Shown here: positions 36,379-44,704 of the stretch, piece after piece
Layout: each line of letters starts with the position of its first letter
Position numbering within the stretch: the stretch's first letter is position 1
Assembly (NCBI RefSeq): GCF_900103585.1
Contig: NZ_FNHV01000011.1
Span: 1-64,000 of the forward strand
Source: Streptomyces sp. cf386
Lineage (GTDB): Bacteria; Actinomycetota; Actinomycetes; Streptomycetales; Streptomycetaceae
Direction of reading: 5' to 3'
Length of the DNA: 64,000 nt
Notes under the pieces: model-generated
Told to the model about the DNA's origin: nothing
Database searches by the model: none
What the model saw: only the letters and a program-made list of their open reading frames with translations
Made by a program: the position numbers and the translations under genes

Positions 36379-37086
36379 ATGGTCGGCACCCGCCCCGTGA
36401 TCACCACGGACCTCGCCACGATTCCCCTCCCCCGTCGGCCGCTCGATCCGAGCGATCAGGTCCGTCGGTGGTACGAGAACGAACTGGGCTGGCCGGTGGT
36501 GCCCGGGGCGCCGGGATCCCCGCTGCGCCTTCGGGTGGGTCCGCGCTTCGACGTCCTGGACGTACCGGCCGCGGCGGGCCGCGCGGCACTGCGCCATCTG
36601 ACGCCGGACAGCCCGGTGGCCGTACGGGGCGACCGGATGTGGCTGCTCACGGCCGCGGGCAGCGCACAGGAGGTGCCGGGGGCGCTGGACTGGCTGGAGT
36701 GGGGCACGCTGCCCCTGGACCTGACGACGCTCGGCGAGGGCGACCTCATGGAGGCGCCCGTGCCACCCGAGTCGGGGTTCGTCACGGCCGTACGGCATCC
36801 CGGCGATCCCGGGCCGAGGGCGGCCGTACGGCGTCCTGGCCTGCCGGGCGCCTGCGCGGTGCGGCCGCTTCTCCCTCTGGGGCGCTCCGGTGCCGTACAG
36901 GGGGCCGCCGTGTGGCTGCGGCCCCCCGAGCCTGGGGGCGAGGTCGAAGCCTCGCTGCCGACGATGTCGGCCATGGGGGGCGGTGGGGGCGCCCCCGATC
37001 TGGTACGGGTGCTGGACACGGTGGCGACGCACTGCCACCGCCTGTGGCTGCGACGTGTGGGCGCCCAGCCGTCGTCCTGTCCGTAG
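36379..37086 (+). CDS. SCO3374-type protein, primase/polymerase-like domain
   Basis: A 235-residue protein I recognise from the conserved Streptomyces SCO3374 family. Its middle (RRWYENELGWPVVPG, LRLRVGPRFDVLDVPA) resembles part of the bifunctional DNA primase/polymerase N-terminal fold, but the usual metal-binding acidic triad is not evident, so polymerase activity is doubtful. Residues 140-185 are Gly/Pro-rich. It is divergent from clpC and convergent with lsr2. Function is unknown. Confidence 0.75.
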   Translation: MVGTRPVITTDLATIPLPRRPLDPSDQVRRWYENELGWPVVPGAPGSPLRLRVGPRFDVLDVPAAAGRAALRHLTPDSPVAVRGDRMWLLTAAGSAQEVPGALDWLEWGTLPLDLTTLGEGDLMEAPVPPESGFVTAVRHPGDPGPRAAVRRPGLPGACAVRPLLPLGRSGAVQGAAVWLRPPEPGGEVEASLPTMSAMGGGGGAPDLVRVLDTVATHCHRLWLRRVGAQPSSCP

Positions 37087-37129
37087 CTCAGGCCATCGGC
37101 CTGTTCGCAGGTCGGGCTATCGCCTGGGA

Positions 37130-37465
37130 TCAGGCGTTGGCCTTCTCGTATGCCTCACGAATGGACGCGGGAACACGGCCACGGTCGTTGACCTCGTAGC
37201 CGTTCTCCTTCGCCCACGCGCGGATCTGCGCGGTGTCCTGGCTGCCACCGGAAGCGGCGCGCGCCTTTCCGCGGCCACCCGAAGCGCGGCCTCCGGTACG
37301 ACGACCGCCCTTCACGTAAGGCTCGAGAAGGCCACGGAGCTTGTCCGCATTGGCAGTCGTGAGATCGATCTCGAACGTCTTGCCGTCCAGCGCAAACGTC
37401 ACGGTCTCGTCCGCCTCGCCGCCGTCGAGGTCGTCGACAAGAAGGACCTGAACCTTCTGTGCCAC
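37130..37465 (-). CDS. lsr2: Lsr2, nucleoid-associated xenogeneic silencer
   Basis: A 111-residue H-NS-like protein. N-terminal oligomerisation domain: VAQKVQVLLVDDLDGGEADE; basic linker (YVKGGRRTGGRASGGRGKAR); C-terminal AT-rich-DNA domain with the NDRGRVPASI motif, whose RGR inserts in the minor groove. The GTG at 37465 is preferred because AAAGGA lies 7 bases upstream. In Streptomyces Lsr2 silences AT-rich and specialised-metabolite genes. The gene is monocistronic; a small CAGGCC-ATC-GGCCTG hairpin follows at 37089-37103. Confidence 0.96.
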   Translation of the reverse strand: MAQKVQVLLVDDLDGGEADETVTFALDGKTFEIDLTTANADKLRGLLEPYVKGGRRTGGRASGGRGKARAASGGSQDTAQIRAWAKENGYEVNDRGRVPASIREAYEKANA

Positions 37466-37711
37466 CGGATTTCCTTTCATCGATAACTTGAGGGCCGGGG
37501 GTCTGCGGCGTCCGCCGTTTCGCCGTCCCCTGTTATATGCAGTACTGCAGTACGTCGGAAAGCAAACCGCTTTTGCGGGAAAAACACAAACCCCCGGGAG
37601 AGACCCACAGGCCCGGCCCCGTCCGGAAACATGCGCGTTTCGGACATAGGGAACCCGGGCATGGCCGCTCGGCCGGAATACGGGTTGTGGATCGTGGTGG
37701 ATCCGCGGCGA

Positions 37712-38275
37712 TCACAGATGCAGAAGCATCCGGCTGTTGCCCAAGGTGTTCGGTTTCACTCGTTCGAGACCGAGGAACTCCGCCACGCCCTCGTCATAGG
37801 AACGCAGCAGCTCCGCGTAGACATCGGTGTCAACCGGCGTCTCGCCGATCTCGACGAAGCCGTGCTTGCCGAAGAAGTCCACTTCGAAGGTCAGACAGAA
37901 AACCCGTCGAACGCCGAGCCAGCGCGCGGTGTGCAGCAACTTCTCCAGCACTTGATGACCGACGCCGGCGCCCTTCAGGCCGTGCTTCACAGCGAGAGTC
38001 CGGACTTCCGCCAGGTCTTCCCACATCACGTGCAGGGCGCCGCAGCCGACGACCTCGCCGTTGTCGTCGCGTTCCGCGACCCAGAACTCCTGGATGTCCT
38101 CGTAAAGCGTGACCGTGGCTTTGTCGAGCAGGATGCGACGCTGGACGTACTCGTCAAGGAGACGACGTACCGCCGGGACATCGCTGGTGCGGGCCCGCCG
38201 GACGGTGATGGCTTTTGCGCTGACTTCACGGCTCTCCACCGAGGGGCTCTCGGTCGAGTGGCTCTCTGCTGACAT
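37712..38275 (-). CDS. GNAT amino-acid N-acetyltransferase
   Basis: A 187-residue GNAT enzyme. It has the acetyl-CoA motif (VKHGLKGAGVGHQVLEKLL) and the ArgA-type pattern AEVRTLAV in the middle and VFCLTFEVDFFGKHGF near the end, which is the signature of the short amino-acid N-acetyltransferases that make N-acetylglutamate in Actinobacteria. A role in arginine synthesis is thus likely, but other amino acids are possible. The N-terminus has a Ser/Glu-rich extension (ESHSTESPSVESRE). Confidence 0.85.
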   Translation of the reverse strand: MSAESHSTESPSVESREVSAKAITVRRARTSDVPAVRRLLDEYVQRRILLDKATVTLYEDIQEFWVAERDDNGEVVGCGALHVMWEDLAEVRTLAVKHGLKGAGVGHQVLEKLLHTARWLGVRRVFCLTFEVDFFGKHGFVEIGETPVDTDVYAELLRSYDEGVAEFLGLERVKPNTLGNSRMLLHL

Positions 38276-38284
38276 GAGCGGACG

Positions 38285-38785
38285 CTATCGCCCGCCTGGC
38301 TCCCGCGCCGAGCCGGGGTTCTCATGGCCGGTATCGGTACGGGTATCCGGGCCGGTATCCGTTCCGGCGGTATCGGCACCGGTAACGCGGCGTGTATCGG
38401 GCGCTTCCGTGGGTTCGGGTGTTTCCGGGCCCTGGACGATGCGTACGGCGTCTCGCAGGGCATGTCGCTGTTCGTCGCTCATCATGCCGAAGAAGGCGAC
38501 GAGTGCGGCGGCGGGGTTGTCGCTCTGCGACCAGGCGTCGTTCATCAGGGCGGCTGCGTAGGCGGCTCGTGTGGAGACCGCCTCATATCGATAGGCTCGG
38601 CCTTCCGCTTCGCGGCGTACCCAGCCCTTCTGATGGAGATTGTCCAAAACGGTCATCACCGTGGTGTACGCGATGGACCGTTCCTGCTGGAGATCTTCCA
38701 GGACTTCTCGAACGGTCACCGGGCGGTTCCACTTCCACACCCGCGTCATGACCGCGTCTTCGAGTTCTCCCAATGGGCGAGGCAC
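38285..38785 (-). CDS. BlaI/MecI-family winged-helix repressor
   Basis: A 166-residue repressor of the BlaI/MecI/CopY type: GELEDAVMTRVWKWNRPVTV, then the recognition helix segment AYTTVMTVLDNLHQKGWVRR. The C-terminal 45 residues are a Thr/Asp/Pro-rich tail not found in BlaI. No BlaR/M56 protease gene is next to it here; these regulators in Streptomyces often control wall or antibiotic-response genes. GTG start. Confidence 0.9.
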   Translation of the reverse strand: MPRPLGELEDAVMTRVWKWNRPVTVREVLEDLQQERSIAYTTVMTVLDNLHQKGWVRREAEGRAYRYEAVSTRAAYAAALMNDAWSQSDNPAAALVAFFGMMSDEQRHALRDAVRIVQGPETPEPTEAPDTRRVTGADTAGTDTGPDTRTDTGHENPGSAREPGGR

Positions 38786-38861
38786 AGTTCAGAACAATAG
38801 TGGGAGATCCGGGTGTTGGCGCCTCGGACGTGCACTTTCTCTGGCAAATGGGAACAAAAAG

Positions 38862-38901
38862 GGCGTACGACTCGGAAAGCCAGAGGCTTGAGTCGTACGC
38901 C
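38862..38901 (-). terminator. Strong intrinsic terminator for the small membrane protein gene
   Basis: A perfect 12-bp stem, GGCGTACGACTC (38862-38873) with GAGTCGTACGCC (38890-38901), has an inner AAGCC-AGA-GGCTT hairpin. On the minus strand a T run (complement of AACAAAAA, 38853-38860) follows directly. Confidence 0.88.
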
Positions 38902-38941
38902 GGTCAGCTCGGCGGTGGGCTCGCCGGCTGTGTCCGCCGGG

Positions 38942-39121
38942 TCAGGCGTCCGGGGTCGTGGAGGCCTGGCGGGTGCCCTCCGCGCGCGCGAGGGCGGCGT
39001 CGACGGCCGCGTCCTCCTTGGCCTTGTTGGCTCCGCCCTGGGTCTTCACGATCACCCTGATCAAACCGATGAAGAACACGGCCATGACGACCGGGGGGAG
39101 GAGTGCGGAGACATAGTCCAT
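38942..39121 (-). CDS. Small single-span membrane protein
   Basis: A 59-residue protein with one N-terminal membrane helix (LLPPVVMAVFFIGLIRVIV) and a charged, Ala/Glu-rich cytoplasmic tail (AKEDAAVDAALARAEG). It is small and hidden in a much longer frame. It lies downstream of the Pro-rich hypothetical gene and ends just before a strong terminator, which supports a real transcript. Function is unknown; I recall similar short proteins at this locus in Streptomyces. Confidence 0.75.
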   Translation of the reverse strand: MDYVSALLPPVVMAVFFIGLIRVIVKTQGGANKAKEDAAVDAALARAEGTRQASTTPDA

Positions 39122-39260
39122 GCGTCCAGGGTAGCCAGGGGGCGGGAGGCGGCCGGGGTGGGGGCGGCCTGGCCGGGGGTCGGGGGTCGTGGGGTGGGTT
39201 GCGTCGGGTGGGCGGGTGCGCTTGGGGGGCACCCGCCCGGGGTCCGCCTTACGGTCGCTC

Positions 39261-39926
39261 TCAGCCTGCGGCGAGGTGCTGGGACGGGTTCGCGGGCGGT
39301 GGGGTCGGTTTGCGGCGGGGGAAGACCTCGCCGGGGGTGGGGATGGGGCGCGTCGGCTTCGGGGCGGCGGGGGCGGGCTCCTGGCCCGGGCCGGGTCTGG
39401 GGGCGGCCGGTCTTTCGGCGGGCTTCTTCCGGGGTGGCTTGGCGGGATCCTGGCCGGTGTCCTGGGCGGGGAGGGCGACGCAGGGGCCGGGGGGAGCGTC
39501 CGAGCGGCCTCCGGGGAGGGCCTGGAGGTGGGCGCGGGACGCGGGGATGGCCGGGGTGGCGAGTGGCCGGCAGCGGGTGAGGAGGGTGGCTGCGGTGGGG
39601 GTGCCGCGCAGGGCCCTGAGGGCGGCGAGGTCGTCGGGGGTCGGGTGGTACCCGGCGGTGAGGGCCTCTTCCAGGAGGGTGAGGTACCCGGCTGCGGTGC
39701 CGGGGAGGGCGGCGCGGTAGCGGGCGAGGTCGGCCACCAAGAACGCACGCAGCCGGGAACCCTCGCGCATCGCCTCGTCGAGCGACTCGGCGAGGCGGAG
39801 ACAGTCCTGGACGTCTTCGGCCGAGGCGGGGCTGGGGTGGAGGGCGAGGGCGAGAGCGCGGCGGAGCACACGCAGCTCCTCCGCACCGAACGCCATGCCG
39901 CCGCGGGATCCGTATGGCGTGGGCAT
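39261..39926 (-). CDS. Hypothetical protein with Pro-rich C-terminus
   Basis: A 221-residue protein from ATG 39926 (MPTPYGSRGG). Residues 15-130 are helical (LRVLRRALALALHP, LLEEALTAGYHPTPDD); 130-221 is Pro/Ala/Lys-rich and probably disordered. No domain is recognised. Codon use agrees with a gene. It is conserved in position between the small membrane protein and coaX as far as I recall, but without known function. Confidence 0.7.
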   Translation of the reverse strand: MPTPYGSRGGMAFGAEELRVLRRALALALHPSPASAEDVQDCLRLAESLDEAMREGSRLRAFLVADLARYRAALPGTAAGYLTLLEEALTAGYHPTPDDLAALRALRGTPTAATLLTRCRPLATPAIPASRAHLQALPGGRSDAPPGPCVALPAQDTGQDPAKPPRKKPAERPAAPRPGPGQEPAPAAPKPTRPIPTPGEVFPRRKPTPPPANPSQHLAAG

Positions 39927-40084
39927 GCGGTGACGATACGCGCTAATCAGACAAACACGGCATAGGGGGCGGGTGTGGCGCGGGGAGCCACTCGGGTGGT
40001 GGGGCTGGTGGGCGATGCCCGCGGCGGCCTGTGTGAGCCTCCCGCACGACCGGCGTGCCCGGACGCCAGGGTGCCCCCTGGGGG

Positions 40085-40150
40085 AGTTTGAGGACGAGGC
40101 CCCTTCAGGGCCGCAGCGGGGGGCTGGGGGCCACAGGCCCCCAGCAAGCC
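40085..40150 (+). repeat. Streptomyces intergenic repeat element, copy 2
   Basis: The run from GAGTTTGAGGACGAGGC to the CCCCCAGC end matches copy 1 (23327-23394) apart from a few substitutions and one inserted base. Both hairpins are kept, the changes within them being largely compensatory. It sits between coaX and the Pro-rich gene. Confidence 0.7.
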
Positions 40151-40198
40151 CCCAGCCGGCCCCGCACCGGGCCTCGGTGCGTAGCCCACGCGGCGACG

Positions 40199-40996
40199 TC
40201 ACATTCGGGAGACGTTGCGTTCGTACACCAGACGTAGGCCGATCAGCGTCAGCCACGGCTCGTGTTCGTCGATGACCGAGGACTCGCCCAGGACCATCGG
40301 CGCCAGACCGCCCGTCGCGATGACCGTGACGTCGTCGGGGTTGTCGGCGAGTTCGCGGGCCATGCGGGTGACCACGCCGTCCACCTGGCCGGCGAAGCCG
40401 TAGATGATGCCGGACTGCATGGCCTCGACCGTGTTCTTGCCGATGACGCTGCGCGGGCGGGCCACCTCGATCTTGCGGAGTTGGGCGCCCCGCACGCCGA
40501 GAGCTTCGACGGAGATCTCGATGCCGGGGGCGATGACCCCGCCGATGTACTCGCCGCGCGCGCTCACCGCGTCGAACGTCGTCGCCGTACCGAAGTCGAC
40601 GACGATGGCCGGGCCGCCGTAGAGATCGACCGCCGCGACCGCGTTGATGATGCGGTCGGCGCCGACCTCCTTGGGGTTGTCCGTGAGGATCGGGACGCCC
40701 GTCTTCACCCCCGGTTCGACGAGGACCGCGGGGACGTCGCCGTAGTAGCGGCGGGTCACCTCGCGGAGTTCGTGGAGGACCGAGGGGACCGTCGCGCAGA
40801 TGGCGATGCCGTCGATGCCGTCGCCCAGTTCCTCGCCGAGGAGGGGATGCATGCCCATCAGGCCCTGGAGGAGGACCGCCAGTTCGTCAGCCGTGCGGCG
40901 GGCGTCCGTCGAGATGCGCCAGTGCTCGACGATGTCCTCGCCGTCGAACAGGCCGAGGACGGTGTGGGTGTTGCCTACGTCGATCGTGAGGAGCAT
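40199..40996 (-). CDS. coaX: Type III pantothenate kinase
   Basis: Phosphorylates pantothenate in the first step of CoA synthesis; not inhibited by CoA. The 265-residue ASKHA-fold protein shows the phosphate-binding LLTIDVGNTHTVLGLF, the central DFGTATTFDAVSA motif and a C-terminal VIATGGLA. ATG 40996 lies 8 bp after nadC, so it closes the panC-nadB-nadC-coaX operon. Confidence 0.95.
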   Translation of the reverse strand: MLLTIDVGNTHTVLGLFDGEDIVEHWRISTDARRTADELAVLLQGLMGMHPLLGEELGDGIDGIAICATVPSVLHELREVTRRYYGDVPAVLVEPGVKTGVPILTDNPKEVGADRIINAVAAVDLYGGPAIVVDFGTATTFDAVSARGEYIGGVIAPGIEISVEALGVRGAQLRKIEVARPRSVIGKNTVEAMQSGIIYGFAGQVDGVVTRMARELADNPDDVTVIATGGLAPMVLGESSVIDEHEPWLTLIGLRLVYERNVSRM

Positions 40997-41004
40997 GCCG
41001 GTCC

Positions 41005-41994
41005 CTACTCCGCCGCTCGCAGGTCCAGGCCGATGTCCAGGATCGGCGAGGAGTGGGTGAGGGCCCCGACCGCCAGGTAGTCGACGCCCGTGTCGGCGTA
41101 CGCCTTGGCGTTGTCGAGGGTCAGGCGGCCGGATGCTTCGAGTGCCGCCCGGCCGTGCACGATCGCCACCGCCTCCTCGCACTCGATGGGCGTGAAGTTG
41201 TCCAGGAGGATCAGGTCCGCGCCCGCGTCCACCACTTCGCGGAGCTGGTGGAGGGTGTCCACCTCGACCTCGATCGGGACCTCCGGGAAGGTCTCCCGGA
41301 CCGCCTTGAACGCCTGGGACACACCGCCTGCCGCCACTACGTGGTTGTCCTTCACCAAGGCCGCGTCCGAGAGGGACATGCGATGGTTCACTCCGCCTCC
41401 GCAGCGCACCGCGTACTTCTCCAGGGCGCGCAGGCCCGGGGTCGTCTTGCGGGTGTCGCGGACCCTCGCCTTGGTGCCGTCCAGTACGTCCTCCCACGCG
41501 CGCGTGGCCGTCGCGATGCCCGACAGGCGGCAGAGGATGTTCAGCGCGCTGCGTTCGGCCGTCAGGAGGTCCCGGGTGCGGGTGGTGACCGACAGGAGCT
41601 TCTGGCCCGCCTCCACCTTGTCGCCGTCCTCCACGTGGCGCTCCACCTCGAACTCGTCCTCGCAGACGATCGAGACGACCGCCTCGGCGACCCTGAGGCC
41701 CGCCACCACGCCCGCCTCGCGCGCGACGAAGTCGGCCGTGGCGACCGCCTCTTCGGGGATGGTCGCGACCGTCGTCACGTCCACGCCGTGCGCCAGGTCC
41801 TCCTGGATGGCGACGTTGGCGATGTCCTCGACCTCGACCGGGTCGAGGCCCGCTTCGGCCAGGAGTTGGGCGAGCGCGGGGTCGAGGCCGCACTCTGCGT
41901 AGTCTGCGGTCTCCCCGTCGGCACCGCAGGCGCAGTCGTCGCCGCAGCCGCCGTTCGAGGCGAGGGGAAGGTCGGGGGTGGTCACTTCTGTCAC
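41005..41994 (-). CDS. nadC: Nicotinate-nucleotide pyrophosphorylase (quinolinate phosphoribosyltransferase)
   Basis: Joins quinolinate and PRPP to give nicotinate mononucleotide. The 329-residue protein has RSALNILCRLSGIAT, RDTRKTTPGLRALEKYAV and AALVKDNH, all catalytic hallmarks. The first ~36 residues are an extension with Cys17, 21, 23 and 35 (GCGDDCACG), absent from E. coli NadC. The GTG start overlaps the nadB stop by 4 bp (GTGA), giving tight coupling. Confidence 0.95.
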   Translation of the reverse strand: MTEVTTPDLPLASNGGCGDDCACGADGETADYAECGLDPALAQLLAEAGLDPVEVEDIANVAIQEDLAHGVDVTTVATIPEEAVATADFVAREAGVVAGLRVAEAVVSIVCEDEFEVERHVEDGDKVEAGQKLLSVTTRTRDLLTAERSALNILCRLSGIATATRAWEDVLDGTKARVRDTRKTTPGLRALEKYAVRCGGGVNHRMSLSDAALVKDNHVVAAGGVSQAFKAVRETFPEVPIEVEVDTLHQLREVVDAGADLILLDNFTPIECEEAVAIVHGRAALEASGRLTLDNAKAYADTGVDYLAVGALTHSSPILDIGLDLRAAE

Positions 41995-43706
41995 TGCTCC
42001 TGCTGTGGCTGCCGGGTCGGGGGAAAGTCTGCGGTTTCGGTGGTGTGCACGGCCAGTGTGCGGTCCGGGTTGAGGCGTACGACGATGTGGCGGCGCCATG
42101 CCGCGTCGTCGCGGTCGGGCTCGTCCTCGCGCCAGTGGCAGCCCCGAGTCTCCTCGCGAAGGTGGGCTGCCGCGACCAGGACGCGGGCCACGCACAGGAG
42201 ATTCGTGGCCTCCCAGGTGTCCACGCCGGGCTCGGCCGTCTTGCCGTTCTCCGCGAGGGCGTCGCGGGCCTCGGAGTGGAGTCGCTGGAGCTGGTCGGCG
42301 GCCTTGGCGAGGGACTCGGCCGAGCGCAGGACTCCGGCGCCGTCCGTCATGGTCCGCTGGATCGCGAAGCGGGCCTCGGGCGCGAGCAGGGGGTGCTCGG
42401 GGGTCTCGGGGTAGGGCACCGGGTGCGGCACGCGTGCGTGGAGGCCGTTCGCCGCCCGGGCCGTCGCGATGTCCTCCGCGATGCGCTCGGCGTAGACCAG
42501 GCCTTCGAGGAGCGAGTTGGAGGCCAGGCGGTTGGCGCCGTGCACGCCCGTGCAGGCGACCTCGCCGCACGCGTACAGGCCGGGGACGGTCGTACGGCCC
42601 TGGGAGTCGGTGCGCACGCCGCCGGAGGCGTAGTGGGCGGCCGGCGCGATCGGGATGGGGTCGTGCACCGGGTCGATGCCGTGGGCGCGGCAGGCGGCGA
42701 GGATCGTCGGGAAGCGGTGCTCCCACATGTCGGCGCCGAAGTGCCGCGCGTCGAGGAACATGTGCTCGGCGTCCTGCTCCTGCATGCGCCGCATGATGCC
42801 CTTGGCGACGATGTCCCGGGGGGCGAGTTCGGCGAGTTCGTGCTGTCCCACCATGAAGCGCACACCGTCGGCGTCGACCAGGTGGGCGCCTTCGCCGCGT
42901 ACGGCCTCGGAGACCAGGGGCTGCTGGCCCTCCGCGTCCGCGCCGAGGAAGAGAACGGTGGGGTGGAACTGCACGAATTCGAGATCGCTGAGCTCGGCGC
43001 CCGCCCGGAGCGCCAGCGCCACGCCGTCGCCCGTGGACACGGACGGGTTCGTCGTCGCCGAGAAGACCTGGCCCATACCGCCGGTCGCCAGGACCACCGC
43101 GGGGGCGTGGACCGCTCCCACGCCGTCGTGCTGGCCCTCGCCCATGACGTGCAGGGTGACGCCCGCCGTACGGCCTTCGGCGTCCGTCAACAGGTCGAGG
43201 ACGAGCGCGTTCTCGATCGTACGAAGGCCACGCGCACGTACCGCCTCGACCAGAGCGCGGGAGATCTCCGCGCCGGTCGCGTCGCCGCCGGCGTGGGCGA
43301 TGCGGCGGCGGTGGTGGCCGCCCTCGCGGGTGAGTTCCAGTTCGCCTTCGGAGGACTCGTCGAAGTGGGCGCCGGTCTCGATCAGTCGGCGTACGGCGTC
43401 CGGGCCCTCGGTCACGAGGATGCGTACGGCCCCCTCGTCGCACAGGCCGGCGCCCGCGACCAGGGTGTCGTCCAGGTGCTGTTCGGGGGTGTCGCCCTCG
43501 CCGAGGGCCGCGGCGATGCCGCCCTGGGCCCAGCGGGTGGAGCCGTCGTCGAGGCGGGCCTTGGTGACGACGACCGTCCTGAGGCCGGCGGCCTCGCAGC
43601 GCAGGGCCGCGGTGAGGCCGGCGACGCCGGAGCCGACGACCACGACGTCCGCGGCGATGGACCACCCGGGCGCGGGCGCGTGCAGTCGTATGCCTGTGGC
43701 GGTCAC
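41991..43706 (-). CDS. nadB: L-aspartate oxidase
   Basis: FAD flavoprotein that turns aspartate into iminoaspartate for NAD synthesis. The 571-residue chain has the N-terminal FAD motif VVVGSGVAGLTAALRCEAAG, the RWAQGGIAAAL segment, ARITGAEI-type HAGGDATGAEISRAL, and CACGEVACTGVHGANRLAS. It overlaps panC by 4 bp at its start and nadC by 4 bp at its end. The quinolinate synthase nadA is not in the operon and must be elsewhere. Confidence 0.96.
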   Translation of the reverse strand: MTATGIRLHAPAPGWSIAADVVVVGSGVAGLTAALRCEAAGLRTVVVTKARLDDGSTRWAQGGIAAALGEGDTPEQHLDDTLVAGAGLCDEGAVRILVTEGPDAVRRLIETGAHFDESSEGELELTREGGHHRRRIAHAGGDATGAEISRALVEAVRARGLRTIENALVLDLLTDAEGRTAGVTLHVMGEGQHDGVGAVHAPAVVLATGGMGQVFSATTNPSVSTGDGVALALRAGAELSDLEFVQFHPTVLFLGADAEGQQPLVSEAVRGEGAHLVDADGVRFMVGQHELAELAPRDIVAKGIMRRMQEQDAEHMFLDARHFGADMWEHRFPTILAACRAHGIDPVHDPIPIAPAAHYASGGVRTDSQGRTTVPGLYACGEVACTGVHGANRLASNSLLEGLVYAERIAEDIATARAANGLHARVPHPVPYPETPEHPLLAPEARFAIQRTMTDGAGVLRSAESLAKAADQLQRLHSEARDALAENGKTAEPGVDTWEATNLLCVARVLVAAAHLREETRGCHWREDEPDRDDAAWRRHIVVRLNPDRTLAVHTTETADFPPTRQPQQEQ

Positions 43707-44704
43707 GAGGCGGCTCCGAAGGTGAGGGGAATGTTGTCGATCAGCCGGGTCGTCCCGACCCGGGCGGCGACGGCGAGAACGGCCTCGCCGGTGAAGTCTT
43801 CCTCGTGATCGGTGATCTCCGTGAAGTCCGACGGGTCGACGAGGGCCAGGTAGTCGAGTTCGAGCGGCGGGTCGAGGCGGATCGCCTCGTCGAGGACCAG
43901 CCGGGCGGCCGCTCGGACGGCCGCCGCCGCGCCGGGGACGGCCTTGGCGACGGCATGTGCGTCGGCCGCCGCGCGGGACTCCCCTATGGCGCTGAGCGCC
44001 TCGGCACGCGCCCGCGTGGCGGGGACTTCGCGGGCACGCGCGCGCAGCGCCTCCTGCGCCGCGTGCCGGTCGCGCCCGGCGAACAGCGCCTGGGACAGCG
44101 CGAGCGCCGTGCGCCGTTCCTCGGGGGAGAGGTAGCGGTTGCGGCTGGAGAGCGCGAGGCCGTCCTCCTCGCGCACGGTCGGGACGCCGATGATCTCAAT
44201 GCCGAAGTTCAGGTCGCGCACCATCCGGCGGATCAGCGCGAGCTGCTGGGCGTCCTTCTGGCCGAACAGGGCGACGTCGGGGCGGGTGAGGTGCAGCAGC
44301 TTGGCGACGACGGTGAGCATGCCGTCGAAGTGGCCGGGGCGGGAACCGCCTTCCAGGCGCTCGCCCATGGGGCCGGCGCTGATGCGTACCTGGGGTTCGC
44401 CGCCCGGGTAGACCTCGTCCACGGCAGGGGCGAACACCGCGTCCGCGCCCGCCTGTTCGGCGACCTTGAGGTCGGCCTCCAGGGTGCGCGGGTAGCGGTC
44501 GAGGTCCTCGCCCTGGCCGAACTGCAGGGGGTTCACGAAGACGGTGACGACGACCTCGCCGTCCGGTCCCGCGATCTCCCGCGCGGTGCGGACCAGGGTG
44601 GCGTGGCCCTCGTGCAGGGCGCCCATGGTCATCACCACGGCGCGGCGGCCGGCACGCGTGCGTGCGTGCAGTTCGTCGGCGGTGCGCAGCAGGGTGGTGG
44701 TCAT
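43703..44704 (-). CDS. panC: Pantothenate synthetase (pantoate-beta-alanine ligase)
   Basis: ATP-dependent joining of pantoate and beta-alanine. The 333-residue protein contains the HIGH-type MTMGALHEGHATL (~27-39), FVNPLQFGQGEDLDRYPR and the KMSKS-like LSSRNRYLS. About 40 residues in the middle of the C-terminal domain are an Ala/Arg-rich insertion. It starts with ATG overlapping the DUF2520 gene stop by 4 bp and is second gene in the operon. Confidence 0.95.
   Translation of the reverse strand: MTTTLLRTADELHARTRAGRRAVVMTMGALHEGHATLVRTAREIAGPDGEVVVTVFVNPLQFGQGEDLDRYPRTLEADLKVAEQAGADAVFAPAVDEVYPGGEPQVRISAGPMGERLEGGSRPGHFDGMLTVVAKLLHLTRPDVALFGQKDAQQLALIRRMVRDLNFGIEIIGVPTVREEDGLALSSRNRYLSPEERRTALALSQALFAGRDRHAAQEALRARAREVPATRARAEALSAIGESRAAADAHAVAKAVPGAAAAVRAAARLVLDEAIRLDPPLELDYLALVDPSDFTEITDHEEDFTGEAVLAVAARVGTTRLIDNIPLTFGAAS

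Noticed and set aside
38786..38830. BlaI operator before the BlaI-type gene
   Set aside because: Only a short GTTC/GAAC dyad is seen and no TACA...TGTA consensus, so no site is claimed.
42045..43808. 587-codon plus-strand frame across nadB
   Set aside because: Shadow of nadB; no motif, no ribosome site.
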